This document shows, piece by piece, positions 26,578 through 36,906 of a stretch of 64,000 nt of DNA; positions within the stretch are counted from its first letter, which is position 1; each line of letters opens with the position of its first letter. Below the pieces are notes generated by a model that worked only from the letters and a program-made list of their open reading frames with translations, ran no database searches and had not been told where the DNA came from. Made by a program: the position numbers and the translations under genes. This stretch comes from Paenibacillus sp. FSL H8-0537 (GTDB lineage Bacteria; Bacillota; Bacilli; Paenibacillales; Paenibacillaceae): contig NZ_CP150290.1 in NCBI RefSeq assembly GCF_038051995.1, forward strand, positions 3,400,001 through 3,464,000, given 5' to 3'.

Positions 26578-28095
26578 ATGTTAAGAGAAGTGCATGTTGA
26601 GAATGGTATCGTTCAAGGTCTGCCAGCGGCTGATCCGCGTATTACCAGCTTCAAGGGAATTCCGTTCGCAGCCCCGCCTGTTGGAGAGAACCGCTGGCGT
26701 GCTCCTCAGCCTGTGCAAAGCTGGGATGGGAAACGGAAAGCGTATGATTTTGCCCCCATTTCAATGCAAGCACCGACTGTCATTGATATCAATAATATTT
26801 ATTCCCGGGAATGGGCAGTTGATCCAAACCTTCCGATGGATGAAGACTGTCTTTACCTTAATGTGTGGACACCTGCCAAACAGACCGATGAGAAGCTTCC
26901 TGTTTTTGTATGGTATTTTGGCGGAGGGTTCCAGGTCGGACATACGGCCGAAATGGAGTTTGACGGCGAACGTATTGCCCGCAGAGGAATTGTCGTAGTA
27001 ACCGTGAATTACCGCTTGAATGCCTTTGGCTTTCTAAGCCATCCTGAAATTACTGCCGAATCGCCCGATGCTCCCGCGAATTTTGGACATCTTGATCAGC
27101 AGGCGGGTACGCAGTGGGTGAAACGAAACATTGCTGCTTTTGGCGGAGATCCTGATCAAATCACAATAGGGGGACAGTCAGCTGGCGGCGGCAGTGTGCT
27201 GAGCCAGCTGACCTCGCCGCAAAATGAGGGGCTGTTCCAGCGGGCCGTGATTATGAGCGGTGTCTTTACTCCGCTCTACCCAAACAACCCAGTGCCTCCA
27301 AGAAACCGATCCCTAAGGACGGCTGAGGAGGAAGGAGCGTCCTTCTTTGAATTTATAGGTGTGTCGACTCTGGAAGAGGCTCGCAAACTGGATGCCGTAT
27401 ATATTCGCGATAAAATGCTAGATTATAGGGGATTATGGGGAACAGTTGTGGACCAAGTGTACTGTAAAGGCAATCCCTATGACCTTTTTCTGAAGGGGCA
27501 GCAACATAAGGTACCGATTATGCTGGGAAATACCGCCTCCGAATTTTTCAGTGTACCCGTTGTCAGCAGCGTGGATGAATTCAGAGCTATGGCTGTTGAA
27601 ATGTTCGGCGAGGAAGCGAAGGAATACCTTGAGCTATTTGCTGATCATTCAGAAAATCTGAAGGAAATGATAAGTCAGGCTTCCGTTAACCATATTGAAT
27701 ACGCGGCCCGTGTTTCCGTTAAGGCCAACAGTGATTCCGGCAGCGGCGTCCCTATGTACTATTACACTTTTGATGCCGACATTCCAGGCTGGGACAATCC
27801 GGGAACCTTTCATTCGGTGGATCTGTGGTTTCACTTCGAGACACTGGCCAAATGCTGGCGGCCCTTTGTGGGCAAGCATTATGATCTTGCCCGTCAGATG
27901 TGCAACTATCTTGCCTATTTCATTGGCACGGGAGATCCAAATGGTAAAGATTCAACCGGAGAGGATATGCCTCTATGGAAACCGTGTACAGCGGAAGCAC
28001 CATACGGCATGAAATTTGCGGAAAAGGCGGAGTTTGTGGAGAAGCTTCCGGGTGAGGTTATGCAATTTCTGGTCAGGCAATATTTCAAGCGTTAA
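26578..28095 (+). CDS. Type B carboxylesterase, cytoplasmic
   Basis: This 505-residue alpha/beta hydrolase has no signal peptide. The nucleophile is Ser201 in GGQSAGGGS, with probable Glu322 (ASEFF) and His412 (HSVDLWF) completing the triad. The oxyanion-hole motif is FGGGFQVG. AGAGAGGAG precedes the ATG. Its place as last gene of a glycan importer operon suggests it removes acetyl or feruloyl groups from imported xylo-oligosaccharides. The family also contains general carboxylesterases (pnbA-like), so the natural substrate is uncertain. Confidence 0.88.
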   Translation: MLREVHVENGIVQGLPAADPRITSFKGIPFAAPPVGENRWRAPQPVQSWDGKRKAYDFAPISMQAPTVIDINNIYSREWAVDPNLPMDEDCLYLNVWTPAKQTDEKLPVFVWYFGGGFQVGHTAEMEFDGERIARRGIVVVTVNYRLNAFGFLSHPEITAESPDAPANFGHLDQQAGTQWVKRNIAAFGGDPDQITIGGQSAGGGSVLSQLTSPQNEGLFQRAVIMSGVFTPLYPNNPVPPRNRSLRTAEEEGASFFEFIGVSTLEEARKLDAVYIRDKMLDYRGLWGTVVDQVYCKGNPYDLFLKGQQHKVPIMLGNTASEFFSVPVVSSVDEFRAMAVEMFGEEAKEYLELFADHSENLKEMISQASVNHIEYAARVSVKANSDSGSGVPMYYYTFDADIPGWDNPGTFHSVDLWFHFETLAKCWRPFVGKHYDLARQMCNYLAYFIGTGDPNGKDSTGEDMPLWKPCTAEAPYGMKFAEKAEFVEKLPGEVMQFLVRQYFKR

Positions 28096-28150
28096 GCAAG
28101 AGCAATTTTTTGGTTTTGCACCTTGCTCCGAAATCCTATTCTTAGCTAAG

Positions 28151-28187
28151 AAGCTGGCGCTTGATAAACAAGGCACCAGCTTTTTTG
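28151..28187 (+). terminator. Terminator after the module 2 operon
   Basis: AAGCTGG ... CCAGCTT with inner pairing around TTGATAAACAA is followed by six T. It lies about 55 bases after the esterase stop. Confidence 0.85.
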
Positions 28188-28250
28188 CTGAGAAAACATA
28201 TTCCATTCATGTTCCTTGGTTTCTTACTCTATCAAACAAAAATCGGCTGG

Positions 28251-29957
28251 CTAATTAATTTGAACCAACTGCCATTGCTGATTCAGATCGCCTCGGTATA
28301 AATTTTGTTGGATCTTCGCACCATTTGCCGTGGAGGATGCCAGCACTTCAACTGCTTTGTTGCTATTCACATTAAGCATGCTCCAGTATCCGTTACTCAG
28401 CTTGATCAATCGAAACTGTTGTGCTGTATTAGAGAGATCCTGCATAAGCTGAATCGCTTCCCCGTTGTTTTTCGTTCCGTTACGAACATCCATGACTTTA
28501 TTGTCAGATGAGCTCACGCTCCGCAACTTGTAATAGTTGTTATAGGTTCCTTGATTCGTAACGACCCAGCGCTGCGCCGCCGTATTATTGTCCGTCGACT
28601 GTTGAAGCTGCAGGGCGTTCGTATTTTGCCCGCCCGGCACCTCGAGTGTTTTGCCCGATGCACGGTTCACAAGCTTGTACGTGGCACCATTCGTCACTCC
28701 ATTCCAAACACCATTCCAAGGATTGAACTGGGCGCGTTCATAATACCATTCAAAAATAAAACGGGCCATCCCATCGCGGGCTGTATTGCCATCATACAGC
28801 AAGCCAGCTGTCGGGTCTGCGAACGAGCTTCTTGTGCCGGAATTCAGCAAAAACCCGTTCATATGGACGGCAATGCTCACATTGCCTGCTGCTGTGAAGA
28901 TCGCTTTCGTGTTTTTGCCGAATCCCTCGTTTGAACCGTTAAACAGCTCCCAATAGGAGGAGTCTCCGGGTTGTTTCTTAAACCAGGTGGTTTCCGTAAT
29001 ATTGATTGGATAATTATCAGCGCAAGGCTTAATATTGGTATCCCACTGCTGCTGTAAAGGCGCATAATTGTCATTGGCGCCATAGCCTGGATACCAATGG
29101 ACCGAATAACCAACATTGTTCAGTGGATCCGTCAGTGGATACGCTGCGCATAATTGATAGTATTGATCCCAGCCGAGTCCCGCCGCCCAGACAACGTTAT
29201 CTGCGCCTTTACTGCGGATTGTAGAAATCATCGAGTTTTGGAAATTTTTGAGCGAGTTCCAGTGAGCAACGAAATTGGACTGGGAAGGATTTCCGCCCCA
29301 AACACCGTTAACATCGGATAATACAGGCTCATTGATTAGCTCGAACATGACGTTATCCGCGCTCTTAATGCCGGGCTGGTCAGCTAGGTAGCCCCAGATC
29401 TGATTGAATTTAGCAAGGTTGTCGGGCGTTGTCGCTTGGTTGTTATTCAATGTGTAATCGAGACCGAGTGTTACATATAGGCCTTTGGTCTTAGCATAGT
29501 TGATATAAGGAATGATTACGTTCTGGGTGACGGCCTGCAAACCAGCAAAGTTATAGGTGCCCGCTGCAACGTCTCCCATGTCTTCCCGATCTATGAATAG
29601 ACGGACCTGATTCATATACCATCCATGGTTGTTGCCGTATTTGGCGGAAGTGCTCGTAAAGGTATCGGTAATATCCTTCAAATATTCCAGAATAGCAGCA
29701 TGCCGATTCCCGCCGTTCTGATTCAGATAGTAGTTGCTGTTCTGATAGGTCCAATAAGCACCGGAAGGCTGATGCCACCCGCTAAGCAATACGGGCTGAC
29801 CGTCAGTGTTTACCAACTGGTTACCATTAACATGGAGCTTGGACATTGGCATGCCAACCCAGGCTTCTGCCGGATTTCCGCTTAGCAGCATCGGTGATAT
29901 CAATAGTGCGAGAAGCAGCATAACCTTGACTCCTAAACTAACTTTCTTCTTACTCAT
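28251..29957 (-). CDS. Secreted GH5 glycoside hydrolase with C-terminal CBM13 (ricin-type) domain
   Basis: The protein has 568 residues. The signal peptide covers about 1-31 (VMLLLALLISPMLLSGNPAEA). The GH5 (beta/alpha)8 barrel has acid/base Glu210 in FELINEP and nucleophile Glu322 in ITETTWF. From about residue 430 follows a ricin-B-like CBM13 with three subrepeats; QRWVV, QQFRLI and QQWQLV are the QxW-type ends. The start at 29957 leaves AAGGGAG nine bases upstream; the ATG at 29966 abuts that site and is less likely. GH5 includes cellulases, mannanases and arabinoxylanases, so substrate is open, but the setting favours a hemicellulose. It diverges from the esterase at 30256. Confidence 0.88.
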   Translation of the reverse strand: MSKKKVSLGVKVMLLLALLISPMLLSGNPAEAWVGMPMSKLHVNGNQLVNTDGQPVLLSGWHQPSGAYWTYQNSNYYLNQNGGNRHAAILEYLKDITDTFTSTSAKYGNNHGWYMNQVRLFIDREDMGDVAAGTYNFAGLQAVTQNVIIPYINYAKTKGLYVTLGLDYTLNNNQATTPDNLAKFNQIWGYLADQPGIKSADNVMFELINEPVLSDVNGVWGGNPSQSNFVAHWNSLKNFQNSMISTIRSKGADNVVWAAGLGWDQYYQLCAAYPLTDPLNNVGYSVHWYPGYGANDNYAPLQQQWDTNIKPCADNYPINITETTWFKKQPGDSSYWELFNGSNEGFGKNTKAIFTAAGNVSIAVHMNGFLLNSGTRSSFADPTAGLLYDGNTARDGMARFIFEWYYERAQFNPWNGVWNGVTNGATYKLVNRASGKTLEVPGGQNTNALQLQQSTDNNTAAQRWVVTNQGTYNNYYKLRSVSSSDNKVMDVRNGTKNNGEAIQLMQDLSNTAQQFRLIKLSNGYWSMLNVNSNKAVEVLASSTANGAKIQQNLYRGDLNQQWQLVQIN

Positions 29958-30067
29958 TCGATACATCTCCCTTATTTTTTTGATTTATGTGAATCATGGT
30001 AGTAATTAGGTAGGGTGGAGCGGCCAATACCTTTCTCTTTGGTGGCGAGTTTTCCAATGGAACTAAA

Positions 30068-30081
30068 TGTATGCGCTTGCA
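30068..30081 (+). promoter_or_regulatory. Candidate cre site between divergent GH5 and esterase genes
   Basis: TGTATGCGCTTGCA differs from the CcpA consensus TGNAANCGNTNNCA at one fixed position. It sits 111 bases upstream of the GH5 start and 187 bases upstream of the esterase start, so one site could affect both. Confidence 0.45.
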
Positions 30082-30113
30082 AAATGAGTTTACTACTAGA
30101 CAATGGTCGACGG

Positions 30114-30191
30114 CAACCTGTCGAATTATGGGGTATGCCCCGCTTAACTCTACTTTGGGGGGATGAGAAAGAAGTATGAATCGACAGGTTG
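30114..30191 (+). other. Long-range inverted repeat in the esterase leader
   Basis: CAACCTGTCGA (30114-30124) is the exact complement of TCGACAGGTTG (30181-30191). A small stem GGGGTATGCCCC lies inside the loop. Together with the hairpin at 30201 it makes a heavily structured leader. Confidence 0.65.
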
Positions 30192-30200
30192 TTAGTAATG

Positions 30201-31059
<859 letters not shown>

Positions 31060-31513
31060 GCTGACAGTCGTCAGAACCTGGACGTCCAATTGGTGGGAAC
31101 AAGCACCTTCTCCGACAACGGTACAAGAAGCTTTGGATCGGATCGAAGCAAAGTTTCCGCCAATTAATAGTATGTGGCTTGGCAGTCGATCAGAGGATCA
31201 CTGCCTTTTTTATTGGAATAAAAACATAGAAGAGAGATGAAAAAATATCAATTCGGTTAAGCTATTGAATGAAGCTTAAGCTCATAAATAAAGAAACAAT
31301 GTGTATAGTGCGGGATCTATTAAAGTGATCATTTAAACGATGGATATAAATACAGGCTTATTTAATCATTTATATTGGGAGAACACTCTATATTAATAAT
31401 AAATAATAGAAAAAGTAACTTTTGAATAAAAGAGGTCACCTGCGATAGAGATAACTTAGATCTTCCTCCACTATAATAAATCTATCCTGTTAATTAGAGT
31501 GAGGTTAAAGACT
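31060..31513 (+). other. Non-coding gap between esterase and module 3
   Basis: The first 120 bases keep an open frame with weak coding look (TVVRTWTSNWWEQ), perhaps a gene remnant. A terminator follows at 31181. The remaining 300 bases are strongly AT-rich and probably contain the module 3 promoter, but I cannot name convincing hexamers. Confidence 0.4.
31181..31211 (+). terminator. Rho-independent terminator
   Basis: GGCAGT and ACTGCC flank an inner GATC/GATC pair, and six T follow. It separates the esterase gene from module 3. Confidence 0.85.
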
Positions 31514-32494
31514 ATGGCTATTCCATCCCCTGTAAATTCTTTGTCTAAGCAAACGCATTCACAGCGACAGAGGGGCATCACCCTTCTGCTGCGAAATATT
31601 GTGAAACATCGAGTGCTGCTGCTTATGCTGCTGCCAACAAGCCTTATTTTTTTTGTTAACTGCTATATCCCCATGTTTGGGGTGTTCATTGCTTTCAAGA
31701 ATATTAACTATATTGATGGAATTATGGGCAGCCCTTGGACGGGGCTGGACAATTTCCGATTCCTCTTCGCGACCTCAGATGCATGGCGAGTAACCATTAA
31801 TACGGTTTCCTACAATGTTGCCTTTATTGTATCCGGGCTAATTCTCTCGGTTGCAGTCGCCATTGCTGTTAATGAAGTGCGTGCCAAGCTTGCTTCGCGA
31901 GTCTATCAGACCATTATGATCATGCCGAATTTCTTATCTATGGTCGTTGTCAGCTATATCGTGTATGCTTTTCTACATCCGGAATACGGCTTTTTGGTGA
32001 AATATATTTTGCCCTTGTTCGGCTACTCTTCCGTCAATGCTTATATGCACCCTCAGGCATGGCCTTATATTTTATGGATAACAAAAATGTGGCACTCTGT
32101 TGGTATAGGCAGCATCATCTATGTGGCGGCAATAACCGGGATCAGTGAGGAGTTATATGAAGCTGCGAAAATGGATGGAGCTAGCAAATGGCAGCAGATC
32201 ACCCGAATCACGATTCCGCTCCTTACTCCTGTGATGGTCATCCTGACGATTCTGAATTTAGGAGGCATTTTCCGCTCGGATTTTGGCTTGTTCTATCACG
32301 TTACGCTGGACTCTGGCGCGTTGCGTTCTACGACAGATGTCATTGATACTTATGTTTACAGAGGCTTGATTCAGCTCAATGATTTGGGAATGTCCTCTGC
32401 GGCAAATTTTTACCAATCGGTTGTTGGATTTTTCCTTGTCATTGGAGCCAATAGTCTGGCTCGAAAACTTAATCGCGATACAGCACTTTTCTAG
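31514..32494 (+). CDS. ABC transporter permease, LplB type (module 3)
   Basis: This 326-residue membrane protein has about six transmembrane helices. The family segment LLLMLLPTSLIFFVNCYIPMFGVFIAFK starts near residue 35. The EAA loop is EAAKMDGASKWQQITRITIPLLTP. The ATG at 31514 has GTGAGGT eight bases upstream. Unlike modules 1 and 2, the two permease genes precede the binding protein. It partners the permease 15 bases downstream. Confidence 0.92.
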   Translation: MAIPSPVNSLSKQTHSQRQRGITLLLRNIVKHRVLLLMLLPTSLIFFVNCYIPMFGVFIAFKNINYIDGIMGSPWTGLDNFRFLFATSDAWRVTINTVSYNVAFIVSGLILSVAVAIAVNEVRAKLASRVYQTIMIMPNFLSMVVVSYIVYAFLHPEYGFLVKYILPLFGYSSVNAYMHPQAWPYILWITKMWHSVGIGSIIYVAAITGISEELYEAAKMDGASKWQQITRITIPLLTPVMVILTILNLGGIFRSDFGLFYHVTLDSGALRSTTDVIDTYVYRGLIQLNDLGMSSAANFYQSVVGFFLVIGANSLARKLNRDTALF

Positions 32495-32508
32495 AACGGA
32501 GAATCGAA

Positions 32509-33423
32509 ATGAACCCAAAAGCAAGCGTTAAAACGTCCCAGAAGGACTCTAGGCTAGCCGAGGCTATCCTTCACATTATATTCATCACTTTTAGTCTCGC
32601 ATGTATTATGCCTATCGTGCTGATTGTCGCTATTTCGTTTTCAGATGAAAAACAGCTAACGTTACAAGGCTACAAGTTCTGGCCTGACAAACTGGATGTA
32701 TCCGCCTATCAGTATCTATTTACCAATTCCACAACACTCGTAAAAGCCTATGGGGTTAGCCTTAGCGTTACCATTATTGGAACGATAATTGCAGTATTAT
32801 TAATTGCCTTATATGCCTATCCCATTTTCCGCAAGGATTTCCCTTTCAAAAAAGCATTTAATTTTTATCTTCTGATTACGATGCTTTTTTCAGGAGGGCT
32901 GGTCCCGTTCTATCTGCTATACGTCAACTTTTTGGAGCTGAAGGACTCGTTCGCCGCGCTCATTCTTCCTGGCCTTTCGAACGCGTTTTATATCTTCATT
33001 ACTCGTACATTCTTTCAGCAGACCATTCCGGAAGAGATGATTGAATCGGGTAAATTAGACGGAGCATCGGAGTGGCGAATTTTCTTTCAGCTGGTTCTTC
33101 CTATTTCTCTTCCAGTCCTCGCAACTGTGGGTTTGTTCACGACGCTGATGTATTGGAACGATTGGTTCAATTCGATGTTATTCATTAATGATACTGATAA
33201 ATATTCCTTGCAGTATGTCATGATTCAAATGATTCGCCAAGCGGAGTTTTTTAAAAATCAATTGGCGGGAAGCGGCGTAGCACTTATGGTGCAAGAAGCG
33301 GTTCCAACGGAAAGTCTTCGCATGGCGATGGTAGTCGTCTCTATTGGTCCTATTCTATTCGTCTACCCATTCTTCCAGAAGTATTTCACCAAGGGACTCA
33401 CCATCGGAGCTATTAAAGGTTAA
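32509..33423 (+). CDS. ABC transporter permease, YtcP/LplC type (module 3)
   Basis: This 304-residue permease has about six transmembrane helices. The EAA loop is ESGKLDGASEWRIFFQLVLPISLP, and the C-terminus FQKYFTKGLTIGAIKG is class-typical. It lies 14 bases after the first permease gene and 64 bases before the binding-protein gene, so the three are likely co-transcribed. As in the other modules no ATPase gene is present. Confidence 0.92.
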   Translation: MNPKASVKTSQKDSRLAEAILHIIFITFSLACIMPIVLIVAISFSDEKQLTLQGYKFWPDKLDVSAYQYLFTNSTTLVKAYGVSLSVTIIGTIIAVLLIALYAYPIFRKDFPFKKAFNFYLLITMLFSGGLVPFYLLYVNFLELKDSFAALILPGLSNAFYIFITRTFFQQTIPEEMIESGKLDGASEWRIFFQLVLPISLPVLATVGLFTTLMYWNDWFNSMLFINDTDKYSLQYVMIQMIRQAEFFKNQLAGSGVALMVQEAVPTESLRMAMVVVSIGPILFVYPFFQKYFTKGLTIGAIKG

Positions 33424-33487
33424 ATGGTCTAACTCTGGCTTTACGGCTGGTTAGAATATATGATTATATGAATGGGGAGGCAACGAA

Positions 33488-35080
33488 ATGAAGAAAATAA
33501 AAGGGTGGGGTACTGCGCTTGCTTGGCTAACCGTGACCATGCTGGCAATCTCCGGTTGCAGTAGCAACTCAAGCTCAACCAATACGCCTAGCGTAGATCC
33601 GGCGTCAACCAGCAAGACATCCGGAGACAGCGAATCCGGCAATCCCGACATCTCGAAGTACCGCAAGCTCAAAGTGTATACCGTAGGTAATTTCCCTCAG
33701 AACGACTCGAAGGAAGTTATAGCAGAAATCAACAAATATTTGAAAGAGAAAATTAATGCCGAGATCGACTTTCAAGGACTACCTTGGTCCACCTGGTCGG
33801 AAAAGATGGCGCTGGCCTACCAGTCCGGTGAACAAGTGGACTTGACCTTTGCTCCGAACTGGGCTGATTTTGCCAATAATGTATCTAAAGGGGCTTTCCT
33901 CCCGCTCGACGATCTGTTAGCCCAATACGGACAAGGAATTACAGAGACGCTGGATCCCCGTTTTCTTGACGGCGGCAAAGTAGATGATAAAATCTACGCC
34001 ATTCCAACCAATAAAGAAATTGGTGAAAGCCATACGATTATGTTTAGGAAGGATCTAGTAGATAAATATGGATTTGATGTCAACTCGATCAATACGCTGG
34101 AGGATCTGGAGCCATGGCTTCAAACGATTAAGGATAAGGAGCCTGGCATTGCTCCAATCTGGCTTTCTGGCAGCGGCTCCGATACACTTGGTTATTTCGA
34201 CAAAACAAGGCCGAGTGTGGAGGAAAACTTTCGCTACGAGCTCGTAGCGGGTGCGCCTGCCGGAATCGTGCTGGACACGAAAACAGACAAGATGATCATC
34301 AGCTCTATGGAGTCCGATATGGCTATTTATCGAATGAGACTTTACAGTGACTGGTTTAAGAAGGGGTACATTAACCAAGATGCTGCAACAACCAAAACGA
34401 GTGCCGAAGACGCGCTGAAGGCTGGGAAAACATGGATGAAGTTTGGGTCCGATAAACCGGATTCCGACAAAGAGGATTCCATTGCTACGGGTATTGAGCT
34501 CGTCAAGCTTAAAGGGAACGATCCCGAGATCAGCACGGCTAGCGTTAGCAACTCCATGATGGCAATAGGGCGTACATCTATCGATCCGGAGCGGACAATG
34601 ATGCTGCTGAATCTTTTGCATACCGATAAGAAACTAATCAATCTGATTGACTTCGGTGTGGAAAACCGGCAATATGTCAAGGTAGAAGGAAAGGATAATT
34701 TCATTAAGCTGCCGGATGGCGTGGCTACCCGTACGGATACGGGATGGGCTCCGGGCATCGAGTGGATGTTCGGCAATCAGACACTCACTTATTTGTGGGA
34801 AGGAGAAAGCGCTGACAAATGGGAGAAGTTCAAGGCCTATAATGAGAAATCTCATAAGGTGAAGTCATTCGGCTTTAACTTTAATACGGTTCCCGTCAAA
34901 ACAGAAGTGTCTGTCGTCAGCAATATTATTAAGGAATATCGCCCATTGCTTGAAACGGGAAGCTTGGACGCAGACAAGGTATTGGCTGAATACAACGGAA
35001 AGTTACAAGCTAACGGTATCGAGAACATCCGCGCCGAAGTTCAAAAGCAGTACGATGAATGGAAAACGAAGCAAAAATAA
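33488..35080 (+). CDS. Substrate-binding lipoprotein (module 3)
   Basis: This 530-residue extracellular binding protein is lipid-anchored at Cys24 (MLAISGC) and followed by a Ser/Thr-rich linker. The segments FLPLDDLLAQYGQGI and IMFRKDLVDKYGFD and the C-terminal EYNGKLQANGIENIRAEVQKQYDEW fit the LipO-like class with C-terminal DUF3502-type region. The ribosome site is GGGGAGG. Substrate is unknown; location beside esterase and GH5 genes suggests a decorated glycan fragment. Confidence 0.9.
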   Translation: MKKIKGWGTALAWLTVTMLAISGCSSNSSSTNTPSVDPASTSKTSGDSESGNPDISKYRKLKVYTVGNFPQNDSKEVIAEINKYLKEKINAEIDFQGLPWSTWSEKMALAYQSGEQVDLTFAPNWADFANNVSKGAFLPLDDLLAQYGQGITETLDPRFLDGGKVDDKIYAIPTNKEIGESHTIMFRKDLVDKYGFDVNSINTLEDLEPWLQTIKDKEPGIAPIWLSGSGSDTLGYFDKTRPSVEENFRYELVAGAPAGIVLDTKTDKMIISSMESDMAIYRMRLYSDWFKKGYINQDAATTKTSAEDALKAGKTWMKFGSDKPDSDKEDSIATGIELVKLKGNDPEISTASVSNSMMAIGRTSIDPERTMMLLNLLHTDKKLINLIDFGVENRQYVKVEGKDNFIKLPDGVATRTDTGWAPGIEWMFGNQTLTYLWEGESADKWEKFKAYNEKSHKVKSFGFNFNTVPVKTEVSVVSNIIKEYRPLLETGSLDADKVLAEYNGKLQANGIENIRAEVQKQYDEWKTKQK

Positions 35081-35085
35081 GCAGG

Positions 35086-35119
35086 CAAAGGGGGAGACTG
35101 ATGAGGTCTTTCCCCTTTT
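35086..35119 (+). terminator. Hairpin after the module 3 binding protein
   Basis: CAAAGGGGGAGAC pairs imperfectly with GGTCTTTCCCCTTTTG, giving a GC-rich stem that ends in four T. It may separate the transporter from the sensor-regulator genes or trim expression of the latter. Confidence 0.7.
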
Positions 35120-35161
35120 GTGCCTCACAGGCGTTAATAGGATAGGAAAAGGAGAGAAACT

Positions 35162-36898
35162 GTGAAATTATCTTTACAATTTAAAGTAAGCGCTCTCGTT
35201 CTGCTTCTAGTGACGCCTATTTTTCTTTTTTTATACTACACTAACATTTATTCTACAAACATTGTTCGGGAGAAAGTCGCAAAATCTGCATCGGATACAC
35301 TGACCCTTCACTTAGGTGCTCTTGATGAATTGCTAGAGCAGACGAGTACTTATTTACTTCGTACGTCAAACGAGAGCATGCTGCTGGAGCTATACTCGGA
35401 AAGTGATCCGGAAAGTGTTAATTATTATTTATCCATACGAAAATTAATGGATCAATGGTATAGCGATGTCAGCTATTACTCCAGTATTCGCAGCGTGTTT
35501 GTGTATCACCTTGATAGGGATGAACTCTTCCTCAGCAGCCAAAAAGAGTATTACAAGGAGAAGGACGCCATTCGTTCCGGACTGTCTTCCCAGCTGAAGA
35601 CCTTCAAGCTTCCGACTTCCTTGAAGTGGGAAATCGTTACCGTCGGAGGTGAGCCGGTCTTGTTTAAGGTGCTGCCTGATAAAAGTGGGAGGCTGCTCAT
35701 CGGTGTACTTGTCAGCATTGACTCATTAGCACAGCCTTTAACCCAATTGGAGTCTGTCAGTAGCGACGAAAAGATCGGCATTATATCCAAGGATGGCAAT
35801 TTGCTATGGGGGCAATTCTCAAAGGAGGATCTTGCCTTGCTCCGCAGTAAGTTGAATGATCAATCGAATCATGCTAGTGCATCCATACGCCTCAATGATG
35901 GGAGCAGCTACTTGTTTGTAGACAAACCGTCCATTTTCTCGGATCTCAACGTATTCATTCTATTGGATGAAGAATCACTTTTGGATGAGCTGCCTATGTT
36001 CCAACGCGTGATTAAAGCCATTCCTATCGCGGTTGTTGTGATATTGGTTATTATGTTCTTTCTACTAAATCGGCTCGTGTTTAAGCCTATTCAACAGTTG
36101 ACCAGCGGGATGCGCATACTTGGAAAGGGACAATTGGATTACCGTCTTAAGGAAGGGAAATCGAAGGAGTTCCAGTTGATTACAGAGCAGTTCAATCGGA
36201 TGGCCGAACAAATCGGAAATCTTAAAATCGATGTATATGAAGAAAAAATGAAAGTGCAGCAAGCAGAACTTAAGCATCTTCAAGCTCAGATAAACCCGCA
36301 TTTTTTCTTGAACTCTTTGAATATTGTCTTTCATCTTGTAGAGCTTCAGAAGTATTCGCTGATTAAGAAAATGATTGCCCACCTCGTTTCCTATTTCAGA
36401 TTCATTATGAGCACCAACGATACGTGGATTACACTTACTAGTGAATTGAATCATATTCGAAATTATATGGAAATACAGATGGTTATGTACCCAGGCAAGC
36501 TTAGCTTTCATGATAGATTCCCGAAGGAGCTAGAGAATGCGCTTATACCACCCTTGCTTGTGCAGCCGTTCGTGGAGAATGCGATTAAGCATGGATTTAT
36601 TAATAACACAAAACCATTTAGAGTCAACATTACGATAAATGAAGAAGTCGGCAAAGATGACGCTTTATATATGGTCATCCAAATCAGCGACTCTGGTCCG
36701 GGCTTCTCCGAGCTGCAGCTCGAAAGGCTTAACCTAGGATTGTATGAAAAAGATCCGACAGACCGCCAATTAGGGATATGGAATGTACGCCGACGCTTGA
36801 GTATGTTCTATAATGAACAGGCGAATATCACCTTTTACAATGATCCTCAGGGCGGTGGAGTTATAAAAATAATGTTGCCTATACATAGGAGGCTGTGA
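35162..36898 (+). CDS. Sensor histidine kinase, YesM type (module 3)
   Basis: This 578-residue membrane kinase has a first transmembrane helix at about 7-29, an extracytoplasmic sensing region, a second helix near 283-303 and a HAMP segment. Phospho-acceptor His380 lies in QINPHFFLNSLN. The ATPase domain has FVENAIKHG, SDSGPGF and QLGIWNVRRRL. It starts at GTG 35162 behind AAAAGGAGAG. The regulator follows nine bases downstream. Confidence 0.92.
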   Translation: MKLSLQFKVSALVLLLVTPIFLFLYYTNIYSTNIVREKVAKSASDTLTLHLGALDELLEQTSTYLLRTSNESMLLELYSESDPESVNYYLSIRKLMDQWYSDVSYYSSIRSVFVYHLDRDELFLSSQKEYYKEKDAIRSGLSSQLKTFKLPTSLKWEIVTVGGEPVLFKVLPDKSGRLLIGVLVSIDSLAQPLTQLESVSSDEKIGIISKDGNLLWGQFSKEDLALLRSKLNDQSNHASASIRLNDGSSYLFVDKPSIFSDLNVFILLDEESLLDELPMFQRVIKAIPIAVVVILVIMFFLLNRLVFKPIQQLTSGMRILGKGQLDYRLKEGKSKEFQLITEQFNRMAEQIGNLKIDVYEEKMKVQQAELKHLQAQINPHFFLNSLNIVFHLVELQKYSLIKKMIAHLVSYFRFIMSTNDTWITLTSELNHIRNYMEIQMVMYPGKLSFHDRFPKELENALIPPLLVQPFVENAIKHGFINNTKPFRVNITINEEVGKDDALYMVIQISDSGPGFSELQLERLNLGLYEKDPTDRQLGIWNVRRRLSMFYNEQANITFYNDPQGGGVIKIMLPIHRRL

Positions 36899-36906
36899 TC
36901 TTACAT

